The notes beneath the pieces are model-generated. The model was not told the origin of the DNA. It ran no database searches and saw only the letters and a program-made list of their open reading frames with translations. Below are positions 26,016 to 36,504 of a DNA stretch of 64,000 nt, piece by piece (the first letter of the stretch is position 1; each line of letters starts with the position of its first letter). The position numbers and the translations under genes are program-made. Source of the DNA: Bacillus cabrialesii (GTDB lineage Bacteria > Bacillota > Bacilli > Bacillales > Bacillaceae); assembly GCF_004124315.2 (NCBI RefSeq), contig NZ_CP096889.1, positions 3,517,001 through 3,581,000 of the forward strand, written 5' to 3'.

Positions 26016-26906
26016 TTATACTCGCAGAAACTTGCGGATGGAAGTCAGACTTCCCCATACTCCAATTACTGCGCCGATTGCAATCAGCACTAGCGAAACT
26101 TGGAATACAAATGGATTATAAGGAAGAAGAGAGACAAATGATCCTTGAACCTTCGGAACGACCCAGCCGATGACGTATTGGTAAGTGCTCAGCACCAATG
26201 CGATCGGAATCACTGAACCGAATACGCCAAGCAGTAATCCTTCAAGGAAAAACGGCCAGCGGATAAACCAGTTCGTCGCGCCGACAAGCTTCATGATTTC
26301 AATTTCTTTTCTTCTTGCGAAAATTGTAATTTTAATGGTGTTGGAAATTAAGAACATCGCCGTAAATACCAGACCGATAATTAACGCGATTCCAATGTTG
26401 CGGGAAACGCCGACCACTTTAAACAAACGGCTGACCTCTTCTTTTCCGTAAGTGACTTTATAGACATGATCCATTTTTTCAATCTTTTTCGCCACGTTCG
26501 GCGTATCATGCGGATCTGTCGTTTTAACGACAAACGCATTATTAAGCGGATTTTCCTGATCCTTCATCGTCAAGGATTTTCCGCTGTCGCCAAAGCTGTC
26601 AACCAGCTGGTCAAGCTCTTTTTCTTTAGACGAAAAAGTGACACTCTGAATGCCCTTCAGTTCCTTAATATCGCTCTGCAGCTTATCCTGTGCCTTCTGA
26701 TCTGCAGTCAGATCAATCAACACTTTGATTTCGACTTGTTTTTCAGCATTCGTGGCCATGTTATTCAAATTCAGCATAATCACTAAAAACACGCCGACTA
26801 AAATCAGCGTAACGGTTACAGCACTAATGGATGCAAACGTCATCCATGTGTTTCTCCCGAGAGATTTAAAACTCTCACGCAAGTGGCGCCCGAGAATTTT
26901 AATCAT
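26016..26906 (-). CDS. ftsX: FtsX, membrane subunit of the cell-wall hydrolase activator
   Basis: A 296-residue protein with one N-terminal helix, a large extracellular loop (about residues 45-160) and three C-terminal helices, as usual for FtsX. In B. subtilis FtsEX activates the DL-endopeptidase CwlO and affects entry into sporulation. I chose the ATG giving MIKILGRHL, spaced about 10 bases from GGGGAG, over longer in-frame starts. It overlaps the ftsE end by 8 bases. Confidence 0.95.
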   Translation of the reverse strand: MIKILGRHLRESFKSLGRNTWMTFASISAVTVTLILVGVFLVIMLNLNNMATNAEKQVEIKVLIDLTADQKAQDKLQSDIKELKGIQSVTFSSKEKELDQLVDSFGDSGKSLTMKDQENPLNNAFVVKTTDPHDTPNVAKKIEKMDHVYKVTYGKEEVSRLFKVVGVSRNIGIALIIGLVFTAMFLISNTIKITIFARRKEIEIMKLVGATNWFIRWPFFLEGLLLGVFGSVIPIALVLSTYQYVIGWVVPKVQGSFVSLLPYNPFVFQVSLVLIAIGAVIGVWGSLTSIRKFLRV

Positions 26907-27585
26907 ATGAACCATACTCCCCTCTTGACTCATCACGCACAATGATACCATCTTCGATTGCAATGACACGTTTCTTAATGGTGTTTACGATTTCTTTGTT
27001 ATGTGTCGCCATTACGACTGTTGTCCCGCGGTTATTGATTTCCTCCAGCGTCTTCATGACTTCCCATGACGTATCCGGATCAAGGTTTCCTGTAGGTTCA
27101 TCAGCAATGACAACATCAGGGTTGTTCACAATTGATCTGGCAATAGATACACGCTGCTGCTCCCCGCCTGAAAGCTGGTCAGGAAATTGTCTCGCTTTAT
27201 GCTTCAGCTGCACGAGATCAAGTACTTCAAGCACCCGTTTCTTAATGACAGACGGCTGTTCTCCAATCACCTCTAGAGCAAACGCCACATTTTCAAAAAC
27301 AGTAAGTTTCGGAAGAAGCTTAAAATCCTGGAAGACAACGCCTATTTTACGGCGCACGAAAGGAATCTCTTTTTCTTTAACTGCAGCGAGATCTTTATGA
27401 TTGATCAAAATTTGACCTTTTGTCGGTTTTTCTTCTCTGTATATCATTTTAATAAAAGTAGATTTACCCGCTCCGCTCGGACCGACAACATAGACAAACT
27501 CGCCGGGATGAATGGCAACAGAAATCCCATTAAGCGCTTTTACGCCGTTCGGATAGGCTTTGTATACTTCCTTCATCTCTATCAT
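26899..27585 (-). CDS. ftsE: FtsE, ATPase of the FtsEX complex
   Basis: A 228-residue ABC ATPase with Walker A GPSGAGKST near residue 35, Q-loop VFQDFKLL, signature LSGGEQQRVSIARS and Walker B VVIADEPTGNLD, then the H-loop MATHNKE. It drives FtsX to control cell-wall hydrolase activity. The AT-rich stretch upstream (27586-27780) must carry the promoter; I see no certain match there. Confidence 0.97.
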   Translation of the reverse strand: MIEMKEVYKAYPNGVKALNGISVAIHPGEFVYVVGPSGAGKSTFIKMIYREEKPTKGQILINHKDLAAVKEKEIPFVRRKIGVVFQDFKLLPKLTVFENVAFALEVIGEQPSVIKKRVLEVLDLVQLKHKARQFPDQLSGGEQQRVSIARSIVNNPDVVIADEPTGNLDPDTSWEVMKTLEEINNRGTTVVMATHNKEIVNTIKKRVIAIEDGIIVRDESRGEYGSYD

Positions 27586-27778
27586 GAAATCACCTAATCT
27601 TTTATATCATTTTATCTATCACACGGTCATACTCTTCGAATGCATTCGACAATTTATGACCCATTCATTTGTAAAAAGATGAAAAATCTGAAAGTTTCAT
27701 TTTTCAACACACTTCATTATACGTCAAATTTAGACATAATACTATTACAGTTTCTTTTCATTCACATTGTCACCGCAT

Positions 27779-27818
27779 AAAAAAATCCTTGCCTGCACTG
27801 CGGCAAAGATTTTTTTAT
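27779..27818 (-). terminator. cccB terminator
   Basis: AAAAATC-TTGCC and GGCAA-GATTTTT form an interrupted stem around TGCACTGC, with A/T runs on both sides, directly after the cccB stop. Confidence 0.8.
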
Positions 27819-27819
27819 C

Positions 27820-28158
27820 TTACTTTTTTTCTGACAGCCATTTAGCAATAACAGCGGCTTCCTTATCATCTACAAGCCCCTTTGGCATATTGCCCCGTCC
27901 GTTTTTAATAATGCTTTCAATTTTGTGTTCGTCGTATTTGCCTCCAACCTCTTGGAGGTTAGGCCCTGACACACCTTCTAAATCCTTACCGTGGCAGCCA
28001 ACGCAGCTTTGTTGATATAATTCTTCCCCTTCAGATGCAGAGGCTTCAGTCTTGCTGCCGGTGTCTGTCTTCTCTTCTTTTGCATCGTTTGAACCGCAGG
28101 CTGCCAGCAGAATAGAAAGCGCAAATCCAAGCATTAGTATCGATAACTTTGATTTCAT
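27820..28158 (-). CDS. cccB: cytochrome c-551, membrane lipoprotein
   Basis: A 112-residue protein with a lipoprotein signal (LSILLAAC, cysteine near residue 21), a low-complexity charged linker and a small class I cytochrome c domain. The haem site is CVGCH and the distal methionine is in NMPKGL. In B. subtilis it is an extracellular electron carrier. MKSKLSIL was chosen as the start because it fits a lipoprotein signal best; four extra upstream residues are possible. Confidence 0.95.
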   Translation of the reverse strand: MKSKLSILMLGFALSILLAACGSNDAKEEKTDTGSKTEASASEGEELYQQSCVGCHGKDLEGVSGPNLQEVGGKYDEHKIESIIKNGRGNMPKGLVDDKEAAVIAKWLSEKK

Positions 28159-28206
28159 GTTGAGAAGCACAACTCCTTTACGATCTCTTCCATATTATAA
28201 CCTCGT

Positions 28207-29055
28207 TTAAGCGCGTTTGAAACCCTCGCCCAGTACCTCGCTCGCGTCCGCTACAATCACAAAAGCAGACTCATCAATCTGTTTGACGATTTGTTTCAAT
28301 TTGGTGAATTCAGTTTGCCCAACCACGCACATTAAAATCGGGCGGTCATCGTCAGTATATCCGCCGACCGCGGAAATTTTCGTCACGCCCCTGTCAATCT
28401 TCTGTAAAACGGCTTCCTTGACTGCCTGCTCCTGCTTTGTAATAATGAGCGCCATTTTTGAACGATTAAAGCCTACTTGAACGACATCAATCGTTTTGCT
28501 GGACACAAAGACGCCAAGCATGGCATATAAGCCTTGCTCAATATTAAATACGATCATAGCCGTAATGACAATCAATCCGTCAATGATGGCAAGACACGTT
28601 CCCAATGACAGACCGGAGTACTTATGAATGATCTGTGCAGCCAAGGCCGTACCTCCCGTCGAACCTTTTCCTAAGTACACAATGCCAATCCCGACTCCGA
28701 TGCCGACACCGCCAAAAATCGCCGCCAGTAGCTCGTGATGGGTCGCAGGCTGAATATCTCTTGTCAAAAACACAACAAGCGGCAAAAAAACAGAACCCGC
28801 AAGCGTCTTAAGCCCAAATTTTCCGCCAAGCAAAATAACACCGGCAATAAATAAAGGAATATTAATAATCCATTGTACATAGGCTGCTTCAAAACCATAT
28901 GACTGCAAAATCGTGCTGATTCCGCTGACACCGCCGGCGGCTATCTTGTTTGGAAGCAAAAATACATTAAAGGACACGGCTGTAATCGCTGCTCCTATCA
29001 GTATGTATACATAATCCTGTAAAATCCGATATGTTTTATTCCTTACGTCCATCAT
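28207..29055 (-). CDS. yvjA: YitT-family membrane protein
   Basis: A 282-residue protein with about six hydrophobic helices in the first 190 residues, including FNVFLLPNKIAAGGVSGIST, a hallmark of the YitT/DUF161 family. A cytoplasmic DUF2179 domain follows (about 205-280; GVTKISAVGGYTDDDRPILMCVV). The function of the family is not settled. It lies between prfB and cccB. Confidence 0.92.
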   Translation of the reverse strand: MMDVRNKTYRILQDYVYILIGAAITAVSFNVFLLPNKIAAGGVSGISTILQSYGFEAAYVQWIINIPLFIAGVILLGGKFGLKTLAGSVFLPLVVFLTRDIQPATHHELLAAIFGGVGIGVGIGIVYLGKGSTGGTALAAQIIHKYSGLSLGTCLAIIDGLIVITAMIVFNIEQGLYAMLGVFVSSKTIDVVQVGFNRSKMALIITKQEQAVKEAVLQKIDRGVTKISAVGGYTDDDRPILMCVVGQTEFTKLKQIVKQIDESAFVIVADASEVLGEGFKRA

Positions 29056-29182
29056 ATATCCTCCGTTTCATCCAATGCTCTCCGATAGATTTTAATCCTT
29101 CCCTGATCAGATGTAAATAACACCCAAATACAGTGGTAATATGCTAAAGCAGCAGTGAAATCAAGGATATGAAGGAATGAAA

Positions 29183-29213
29183 AAAACACACCTGCATACA
29201 TCAGGTGTGTTTT
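29183..29213 (-). terminator. prfB terminator
   Basis: AAAACACACCTG and CAGGTGTGTTTT form a perfect 12-base stem around a 7-base loop; TTTTTCATTCC follows on the minus strand. Confidence 0.88.
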
Positions 29214-29217
29214 CTGC

Positions 29218-30373
<1,156 letters not shown>

Positions 30374-30388
30374 CTATGCCTGAGCGAA

Positions 30389-32914
30389 CTATTCAGTCCG
30401 GCCGCAGCAATTTTTATATTTTTTTCCGCTTCCGCAGTGGCATGGGGCATTTCGGCCGATATCAACCACTTTACGAACCGGTGCTTTCTTCGCTTTTTTG
30501 TTATCGTCGCCTTCTTGCGGCTGATGAGCCGTTGTCTGGCCTTGTACAACCTCTTCACGCTCCAGATTGTTTTCAATCTCAGCTTTCATCACAAATTTTG
30601 CGACTTCGTCCTCAATTGATTCAATCATATGCTCAAACATCGCAAAGCCTTCCATTTGATACTCACGCAGCGGGTTGGTTTGCGCGTAAGCACGAAGGTG
30701 AATCCCTTGGCGCAGCTGATCCATCGCATCGATATGGTCCATCCATTTTGAATCAACGGCACGAAGCACAATGACTTTCTCGAATTCGCGCATTTGTTCT
30801 TCGCCGAATTTTTCTTCTTTTTCATCATATTTGGTCATGATGCGGTCCATGATGAGCTCATGCATTTCATCCGGCTCTTTGCCGAAGATGTCGCTCTTCT
30901 CCAGGGCGCCTTCATCAAGATAAGTCGTGTTGACAAGCTCAACAAGACCGTCAAGCTTCCACTCCTCAGGAAGCTCTTCTCTTGGTGTATAAGCAGCAAT
31001 TGCCCGTTCGAGAGAAGACTTGATCATATTTCCAACGATTTCACGCAGGTTTTCAGAGTCTATGACTTCAAAGCGCTGCTTATAAATGACCTCACGCTGC
31101 TGGCGGAGAACGTCATCATATTGCAGAAGCTGTTTACGTGAATCGAAGTTATTGCCTTCGACGCGTTTTTGAGACGATTCAACCGCGCGGGACACCATTT
31201 TGCTTTGGATTGGAGTAGAGTCGTCCATGCCGAAGCGGTCAAGCATCGCCATTGTGCGCTCAGCTCCGAATCTGCGCATCAATTCATCTTCCATAGAAAG
31301 ATAAAATTGGGTGATCCCCGGGTCTCCCTGACGTCCGGAACGTCCTCGAAGCTGATTGTCGATACGGCGTGATTCATGTCGTTCTGTTCCGACTACAGCG
31401 AGGCCGCCAAGCTCTTTTACACCTTCGCCAAGCTTAATGTCCGTTCCGCGCCCCGCCATGTTTGTCGCAATTGTAACTGCGCCTTTTTGGCCGGCTTCTT
31501 CAATGATCTGCGCTTCACGTTCATGGTTTTTGGCGTTTAACACTTGATGCGGGATCCCTTTGTTTTTAAGCAGCTTAGAGATCAATTCAGACGTTTCAAC
31601 CGCAACCGTACCGACAAGAACAGGCTGTCCCGTCATGTAGCGCTGCGCGACATCCTCCGCAACCGCCTTAAACTTCCCTTCCATCGTGCGGTAAATTAAA
31701 TCGGGACGATCGTCACGGACAACAGGCTGGTTAGTAGGAATCGTGACAACCTGCATGTTGTAGATGTTGCGGAATTCCTCTTCCTCTGTCTTAGCCGTAC
31801 CCGTCATACCGGCAAGCTTTTCATACATCCGGAAGTAGTTTTGGAACGTAATCGTCGCCAAGGTCATGCTCTCATTTTGAATTTCAAGCCCTTCCTTCGC
31901 TTCAATCGCCTGGTGAAGCCCCTCACTATAGCGGCGGCCTTTCATCAGACGTCCCGTAAACGAATCAACAATAACAACCTGTCCGTCTTCCACTACATAG
32001 TCAACGTCCTTTTGCATCGCAACGTGAGCTTTTAAGGACTGGTTGATATGGTGGTTGAGCGCGACATGCTTCACATCAAACAGGTTATCGATGCCGAATG
32101 CTTTTTCCGCCTTCGTCATTCCTTCTTCAGTAAGCTGAACAGCTTTTGTTTTGATATCATACGTATAATCCTTCTCTGCTTTTAACGTACGGACAAAAGC
32201 ATTTGCCTGTACATACAGCTTAGTGGATTTTGCAGCTTGTCCAGAAATGATAAGCGGTGTTCTCGCTTCATCAATTAAAATAGAGTCAACTTCATCAATT
32301 ACCGCAAAATGAAGCGGGCGCTGAACCATCTGCTCTTTATAAAGAACCATATTGTCACGCAAATAGTCGAAGCCAAGCTCGTTGTTTGTGGAGTAAGTAA
32401 TGTCCGCGGCATAAGCTTCCCGTTTTTCATCTTTTGACATTGAGTTTAAGTTCAAACCGACAGTCAGGCCGAGAAACTCGAAAATTTTCCCCATCTGCTC
32501 AGCGTCACGGCTTGCCAAGTATTCGTTGACAGTCACGACGTGTACGCCTTTACCTGTTAACGCATTTAAATAAACAGGCAGAGTAGACGTTAACGTTTTC
32601 CCTTCCCCTGTTTTCATTTCCGCGATATTTCCGTCATGAAGCGCCACGCCCCCCATGAGCTGGACTTTGAACGGAAACATGCCGGTTACGCGGCGCGAAG
32701 CTTCCCGAACAACAGCGAATGCCTCAACAAGAAGATCATCAGTTGTCGCCCCTTTTTCAAGGCGCTCTTTAAATTCAATCGTTTTATGTTTCAGCGCCTC
32801 GTCAGAGAGATTTTCATAGTCTCCGCGAATCGCATCAATATCGTTAGCTATTTTTTCGTATCTACTCAGCGTACGTTTTGTTGGATCAAACATTTTATTT
32901 AAAATTCCAAGCAT
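30389..32914 (-). CDS. secA: preprotein translocase ATPase SecA
   Basis: An 841-residue motor for Sec-dependent protein export. Visible features are the Walker A region EMKTGEGKTL near residue 100-110, DEVDSILIDEA near 207-217, helicase motifs IATNMAGRGTDIKLG and QLRGRSGRQGDPG, and the C-terminal zinc motif CHCGSGKKYKNCC near 824-836 used for SecB/ribosome contacts. Length is typical for Bacillus SecA. A 9-base hairpin lies in its leader. All secreted proteins in this window depend on this pathway. Confidence 0.98.
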   Translation of the reverse strand: MLGILNKMFDPTKRTLSRYEKIANDIDAIRGDYENLSDEALKHKTIEFKERLEKGATTDDLLVEAFAVVREASRRVTGMFPFKVQLMGGVALHDGNIAEMKTGEGKTLTSTLPVYLNALTGKGVHVVTVNEYLASRDAEQMGKIFEFLGLTVGLNLNSMSKDEKREAYAADITYSTNNELGFDYLRDNMVLYKEQMVQRPLHFAVIDEVDSILIDEARTPLIISGQAAKSTKLYVQANAFVRTLKAEKDYTYDIKTKAVQLTEEGMTKAEKAFGIDNLFDVKHVALNHHINQSLKAHVAMQKDVDYVVEDGQVVIVDSFTGRLMKGRRYSEGLHQAIEAKEGLEIQNESMTLATITFQNYFRMYEKLAGMTGTAKTEEEEFRNIYNMQVVTIPTNQPVVRDDRPDLIYRTMEGKFKAVAEDVAQRYMTGQPVLVGTVAVETSELISKLLKNKGIPHQVLNAKNHEREAQIIEEAGQKGAVTIATNMAGRGTDIKLGEGVKELGGLAVVGTERHESRRIDNQLRGRSGRQGDPGITQFYLSMEDELMRRFGAERTMAMLDRFGMDDSTPIQSKMVSRAVESSQKRVEGNNFDSRKQLLQYDDVLRQQREVIYKQRFEVIDSENLREIVGNMIKSSLERAIAAYTPREELPEEWKLDGLVELVNTTYLDEGALEKSDIFGKEPDEMHELIMDRIMTKYDEKEEKFGEEQMREFEKVIVLRAVDSKWMDHIDAMDQLRQGIHLRAYAQTNPLREYQMEGFAMFEHMIESIEDEVAKFVMKAEIENNLEREEVVQGQTTAHQPQEGDDNKKAKKAPVRKVVDIGRNAPCHCGSGKKYKNCCGRTE

Positions 32915-32935
32915 TTATAACGCTCCTCTATCATC

Positions 32936-32959
32936 ACATGCCTGTTTTTGCAGGCATGT
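32936..32959 (-). promoter_or_regulatory. hairpin in the secA leader
   Basis: ACATGCCTG and CAGGCATGT form a perfect 9-base stem about 10 bases before the ribosome site of secA (GAGGAGCG). No T-run follows on the minus strand, so it looks like an mRNA structure rather than a terminator. Confidence 0.5.
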
Positions 32960-33049
32960 ATAAATAATTTACTAGTCCATGTATACCTCTCATTATCATA
33001 TCATACCTTTTGTTATTTCCAAAGAATTTGCAAATAAGAAAAACAAAAA

Positions 33050-33072
33050 CCTTCCGCGGACATCACGGAAGG
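33050..33072 (-). terminator. hpf terminator
   Basis: CCTTCCG and CGGAAGG form a 7-base stem; TTTTTGTTTTTC follows on the minus strand. Confidence 0.85.
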
Positions 33073-33082
33073 CTGTTCTTCA

Positions 33083-33652
33083 TTATTCAGTCGGTTCAAT
33101 CAAGCCATATTTCCCATCATTTCTGCGGTACACGACATTTGTAAGGTTTGTTTCCGCATTTGTGAATACAAAGAAATTATGGCCGAGCATATTCATTTGC
33201 AAGATCGCTTCTTCACTATCCATCGGCTTTAAATTAAAACGTTTCTGACGGACAATGTCCAAGCTCTCCTCCTCTTCTATTTCATCCTGAACCGCAATAT
33301 CTGTATCAGAGCCAAGGCCGTTTGCCAATAAATGTTTTGGAGAACCCTGCTCGCGGAATTTACGGTTTACTTTCGTTTTATGCTTGCGGATTTGACGTTC
33401 CAGTTTGTTTGTTGCGAGATCAATTGCGTTGTACATATCCTCGTTATGCACCTCAGACCGAAGCGCCAGATCTGTCATCGGAATCGTAACCTCAACTTTA
33501 GACTCCTTGTCATTGTAAAACTTCAAGTTGACGTTCACATCGGCATTCACGCTATGGTCAAAATAACGCTCCAGTTTGCCGATCTTCTTCTCGACATGAT
33601 CCTTTAACGCGGGTGTCACTTCAATATTTTCTCCTCTGATGTTATAGTTCAT
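33083..33652 (-). CDS. hpf: long-form ribosome hibernation promoting factor
   Basis: A 189-residue protein (YvyD). The N-terminal S30AE fold (residues 1-100; NYNIRGENIEVTPALKDHVEKKIGKLERYF) binds the 30S decoding site. A linker leads to the C-terminal dimerisation domain (about 130-189; VRQKRFNLKPMDSEEAILQMNMLGHNFFVFTN), which joins two ribosomes into 100S dimers. ATG 33652 was chosen over the adjoining TTG. A SigB-type promoter lies upstream, in line with its known stress induction. Confidence 0.96.
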   Translation of the reverse strand: MNYNIRGENIEVTPALKDHVEKKIGKLERYFDHSVNADVNVNLKFYNDKESKVEVTIPMTDLALRSEVHNEDMYNAIDLATNKLERQIRKHKTKVNRKFREQGSPKHLLANGLGSDTDIAVQDEIEEEESLDIVRQKRFNLKPMDSEEAILQMNMLGHNFFVFTNAETNLTNVVYRRNDGKYGLIEPTE

Positions 33653-33698
33653 CAAAGAACGCCTCCCTTTTATTAAGGATATGTATCTATTTCTCTTT

Positions 33699-33724
33699 TA
33701 CCCTTTACAATTCCTGCTGAAACG
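33699..33724 (-). promoter_or_regulatory. SigB promoter of hpf
   Basis: On the minus strand GTTTCA, 14 bases, GGGTAA: a good match to the SigB consensus GTTTAA-N12-14-GGGTAT. In B. subtilis yvyD is a SigB/SigH gene. Confidence 0.75.
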
Positions 33725-33842
33725 TAAACTTTTTGTGAAAATTCAGTGAACTCTGTCGAATTGTGTTTGGAGTTACTGATGTTTTGGCGGTTCGGAGGTA
33801 TATGTATATGCTGGTTAAATGAAACAAATACCTCACACTCGC

Positions 33843-34220
33843 CTAATTGATTACAAAGGGTTCCATACATTGATGAATAGACAGCATCCATTTTCTATAA
33901 TGACTCAGAAAATGTTCTTTTAAATACTCGCAGAACTCATGAGAGGGAAAAGAGAAAGAAACCAAATGATCAAACTCTGCAAAAATCTGGTCAAATGCTT
34001 TCACACAAATTTCAGCACACCGCGTATCCATAATAAAGAGAAGTGTTGAATGTGTTGAATCCAAATAAAAAAAGGCTTGGATCAGATCTTGATAGATCCG
34101 ATCCCCTTCTGTTTTTGATAAATTCTGTTCAGCCTCTATCAAATAACACAGCCCTTCCTCAATGGTAAAAAGAAGATGATAATAAGCTGATAAAAGCGTA
34201 TAATCTTCAATGCTCTTCAA
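33843..34220 (-). CDS. unrecognised protein encoded after fliT
   Basis: About 125 residues, helical and acidic, with no signal or membrane segment. It shows FLYLD-like aromatic runs (AYYHLLFTIEEGLCYLIEAE, IQAFFYLDSTHSTLLFIMD) and three cysteines. The frame could begin at GTG 34229, next to the fliT stop, but AGGTGAG then overlaps the start; TTG 34220 is better spaced. It is the last gene of the flaG-fliD-fliS-fliT operon, so a chaperone or regulator linked to flagellar assembly is plausible. I know no such gene in 168. Confidence 0.65.
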   Translation of the reverse strand: MKSIEDYTLLSAYYHLLFTIEEGLCYLIEAEQNLSKTEGDRIYQDLIQAFFYLDSTHSTLLFIMDTRCAEICVKAFDQIFAEFDHLVSFSFPSHEFCEYLKEHFLSHYRKWMLSIHQCMEPFVIN

Positions 34221-34229
34221 GGCACTCAC

Positions 34230-34571
34230 CTATTTACGCTTGTCATAATATCTGCCGTCAATCGTGAAGTTGTTATAAGGATTTAAATATGTCGTATGCA
34301 TTGCACGTTTTCTTTTCACCTGCTGAAGTTCCGCTGCGATAGACCGCTTTAACCTTTCCATTTCCTTCACAATAACCTGATCCCATTCCAGGAGAAGCTT
34401 CACCTGCTTTTTTTCTTCTTCTGAAAGCGGCAGAGAGATCTCCTGAATCAGTTCAGACCGTTTAGCCACAAAGTCTTCAATTTGCTTTAAAAGTTCATCA
34501 CTTTCGGGTGTATCTTGTATGTGTGACAGCATACTCTGCGTCTCAGTGTAAAGTTGATCTATGTTTTTCAT
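34230..34571 (-). CDS. fliT: flagellar export chaperone FliT
   Basis: A 113-residue, mostly alpha-helical protein (KNIDQLYTETQSMLSHIQ..., SEEEKKQVKLLLEWDQVIVKEMERLKRSI). In Bacillus FliT is the chaperone for the filament cap FliD. It overlaps the fliS end by 4 bases, so the two are coupled. The C-terminal tail NPYNNFTIDGRYYDKRK is a short motif of the family. Confidence 0.9.
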   Translation of the reverse strand: MKNIDQLYTETQSMLSHIQDTPESDELLKQIEDFVAKRSELIQEISLPLSEEEKKQVKLLLEWDQVIVKEMERLKRSIAAELQQVKRKRAMHTTYLNPYNNFTIDGRYYDKRK

Positions 34572-34969
34572 GCGATCCCGCCTGATCCGTGCCGGCCCTT
34601 CCGTTCACTTTGCATGGCTTGTTTCCAAGCATCGCGAAAATCTGTTACATAGCCTTCAACCTCAGCGAGCATACTCGTATCACTTTTGATATTTGCCTGT
34701 ACCAATCTTCTATACATATAATCGTACATCGCACCCATGGAAGCAGAAAGCTCTATGTTACGGTTAAGTGTAAAATTTAATTCCTGAATGATATTTTGCG
34801 CTTTAATCAGATTTTCATTTTTACGTTCCATATCATCATTCTCAATGGCCTGAGAGGCAAGTCTTATAAATTTCAAACAGCCATTATACAGCATAAGCGT
34901 CAGTTCACCGGGTGTAGCGGTATTCACTGAATTTTGCTGATAGGCTGTATAAGGATTTTGGATCGCCAT
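34568..34969 (-). CDS. fliS: flagellin export chaperone FliS
   Basis: A 133-residue four-helix protein with the family start NPYTAYQQNSVNTATPGELTLMLYNG and later GAMYDYMYRRL. FliS binds the C-terminal D0 region of flagellin to stop premature polymerisation and deliver it to FlhA. It also influences the FliW-Hag balance. Both flagellins in this window share the C-terminal end it recognises. It lies 21 bases downstream of fliD. Confidence 0.96.
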   Translation of the reverse strand: MAIQNPYTAYQQNSVNTATPGELTLMLYNGCLKFIRLASQAIENDDMERKNENLIKAQNIIQELNFTLNRNIELSASMGAMYDYMYRRLVQANIKSDTSMLAEVEGYVTDFRDAWKQAMQSERKGRHGSGGIA

Positions 34970-34990
34970 GTGTCATCCTCCAAATTACAT

Positions 34991-36487
34991 TTATTGTACA
35001 AGAAGCTGTGATAAATAGGACGATTGTTCGTTCATTTTTTGAATCGCAGAATCCATTGCACTGAATTTTGTATAGTAGCGGTTTTCTATCGTGTTCAATC
35101 GGTCCTGCATTTTGATGATATCAGTGCTGATCGTGGTTAAATTTTTACCGATCGAGTAGTTATCGGCGCCCATTGTAGAGTTGCCTGCTTTTGCTTCAAT
35201 GCTTTTCACTGTACTTTTCAGTGTGTCACCGATGCGTTTCATAATCCCTTTATCACTATATGCGCTGCTGTTCGTTCCGCTTGTAAATAATGCGGCGACA
35301 CTTTGCGGATCTTCTTGTATTTTAGCTTTCAGTTTGTCTTCATTAATCTCCAAATGTCCTCGCAATTGGTACGCACTTGAGGTTGTGATACCAAATTCAG
35401 TCAATTGATAGTTTTTACCATCAACATTTACTTGAGTATAAAAATCCGTCCGCATTTGGTTCGTACCGGTGCTGATGCTGGTATCATTTCTCAGCAAACC
35501 GCTTTTTGCCTTCTCTTCCCAGAGTTCTACCTCTTTATCAGACATTGCTTCTTTTTGTTCACTCGTCAGTGGCGTATAGTCTCTGTACTTTTCTTCTTGC
35601 AGCTTTTCATTCAGGCTGTCAACCAACTCATTGTATTTATCCACAAACTCTTTAATTTGGTTGTAAATCCCGTCAACATCAGTTGAAACAGATGTGGTAA
35701 CAGGGCCTGTGGCTGCAGTTGTATTTTTGATCGAGTAGGTAACGCCATTAACCGTAAAGTTGTTTGTCAGCTTCTCCATTTCAAAGCCGTTGATGGTGAC
35801 TTTTGCATTTATCCCTTCTTTGTAAGCAGTAAGCTTATTATCAGCGTCCAAGGAAAAACCAAGCTGGCCGGACATAAAATCTGCTGTAGCAGAATCTGCC
35901 GCCTGTATGCTGCCGCCTGCACCTGTTGCTTTAGAAGAAAATGCGATCGTTTCTACATACTCGGTGCCGTTCCAAATTTTATCTTTAAATGCTGATACTC
36001 CGAGATCTGAGCTGTTAAGTTTAGAAATCACATTATCAATCGTATCAGCGCTCGTCACACTGATGTTAACTGTTTTTGCCGTTGTCTCTCCAGGCGCCAC
36101 AACATTAAATGCCAAATTATAATCGCCTTGTGTGTATCCCGTATAATTATTTGCCTTATACGTCGCCGCGGTTGCCAAGCTTGCTACTTCAACAGTAGAA
36201 GAAGAGTTTGGCGCACTTGCGCTTCCTGTCGCAGTTAACACAGATTCATTTGAGCTTGTCACAGTTTTGCTCTGATACGTACTCGGATATGTCAACGTAT
36301 TTTTAGACATATAATCTTGAAATTCTTTTATTTTTGTATTTACTTCACGATAGCTGTCACGCTGCCATTCAAGTGTCTGTTTTTTTTGTGTCAGCCTGTC
36401 AAGCGGGGCTCTTTCTGTCTTCATCAGCTTTGAGACGATATCATCTATATCCATTCCTGATGCAAGACCTGTTATTCTCGTGACCAT
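34991..36487 (-). CDS. fliD: flagellar filament cap protein FliD
   Basis: A 498-residue protein. The N-terminal MVTRITGLASGMDIDDIVSKLMKTERAPLD and the C-terminal coiled segment (AMDSAIQKMNEQSSYLSQL) are the conserved D0/D1-like parts of FliD. The middle is the variable cap domain exposed at the filament tip. It caps the filament and allows flagellin to polymerise under it. It is the second gene of the SigD operon that starts with flaG. Confidence 0.96.
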   Translation of the reverse strand: MVTRITGLASGMDIDDIVSKLMKTERAPLDRLTQKKQTLEWQRDSYREVNTKIKEFQDYMSKNTLTYPSTYQSKTVTSSNESVLTATGSASAPNSSSTVEVASLATAATYKANNYTGYTQGDYNLAFNVVAPGETTAKTVNISVTSADTIDNVISKLNSSDLGVSAFKDKIWNGTEYVETIAFSSKATGAGGSIQAADSATADFMSGQLGFSLDADNKLTAYKEGINAKVTINGFEMEKLTNNFTVNGVTYSIKNTTAATGPVTTSVSTDVDGIYNQIKEFVDKYNELVDSLNEKLQEEKYRDYTPLTSEQKEAMSDKEVELWEEKAKSGLLRNDTSISTGTNQMRTDFYTQVNVDGKNYQLTEFGITTSSAYQLRGHLEINEDKLKAKIQEDPQSVAALFTSGTNSSAYSDKGIMKRIGDTLKSTVKSIEAKAGNSTMGADNYSIGKNLTTISTDIIKMQDRLNTIENRYYTKFSAMDSAIQKMNEQSSYLSQLLVQ

Positions 36488-36504
36488 TTCAAATCACTCC
36501 TAAT

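Noticed and set aside
33725..33842. RNA gene or riboswitch in the gap before hpf
   Set aside because: No stable structure or known aptamer seen; only a SigB-type promoter nearby.
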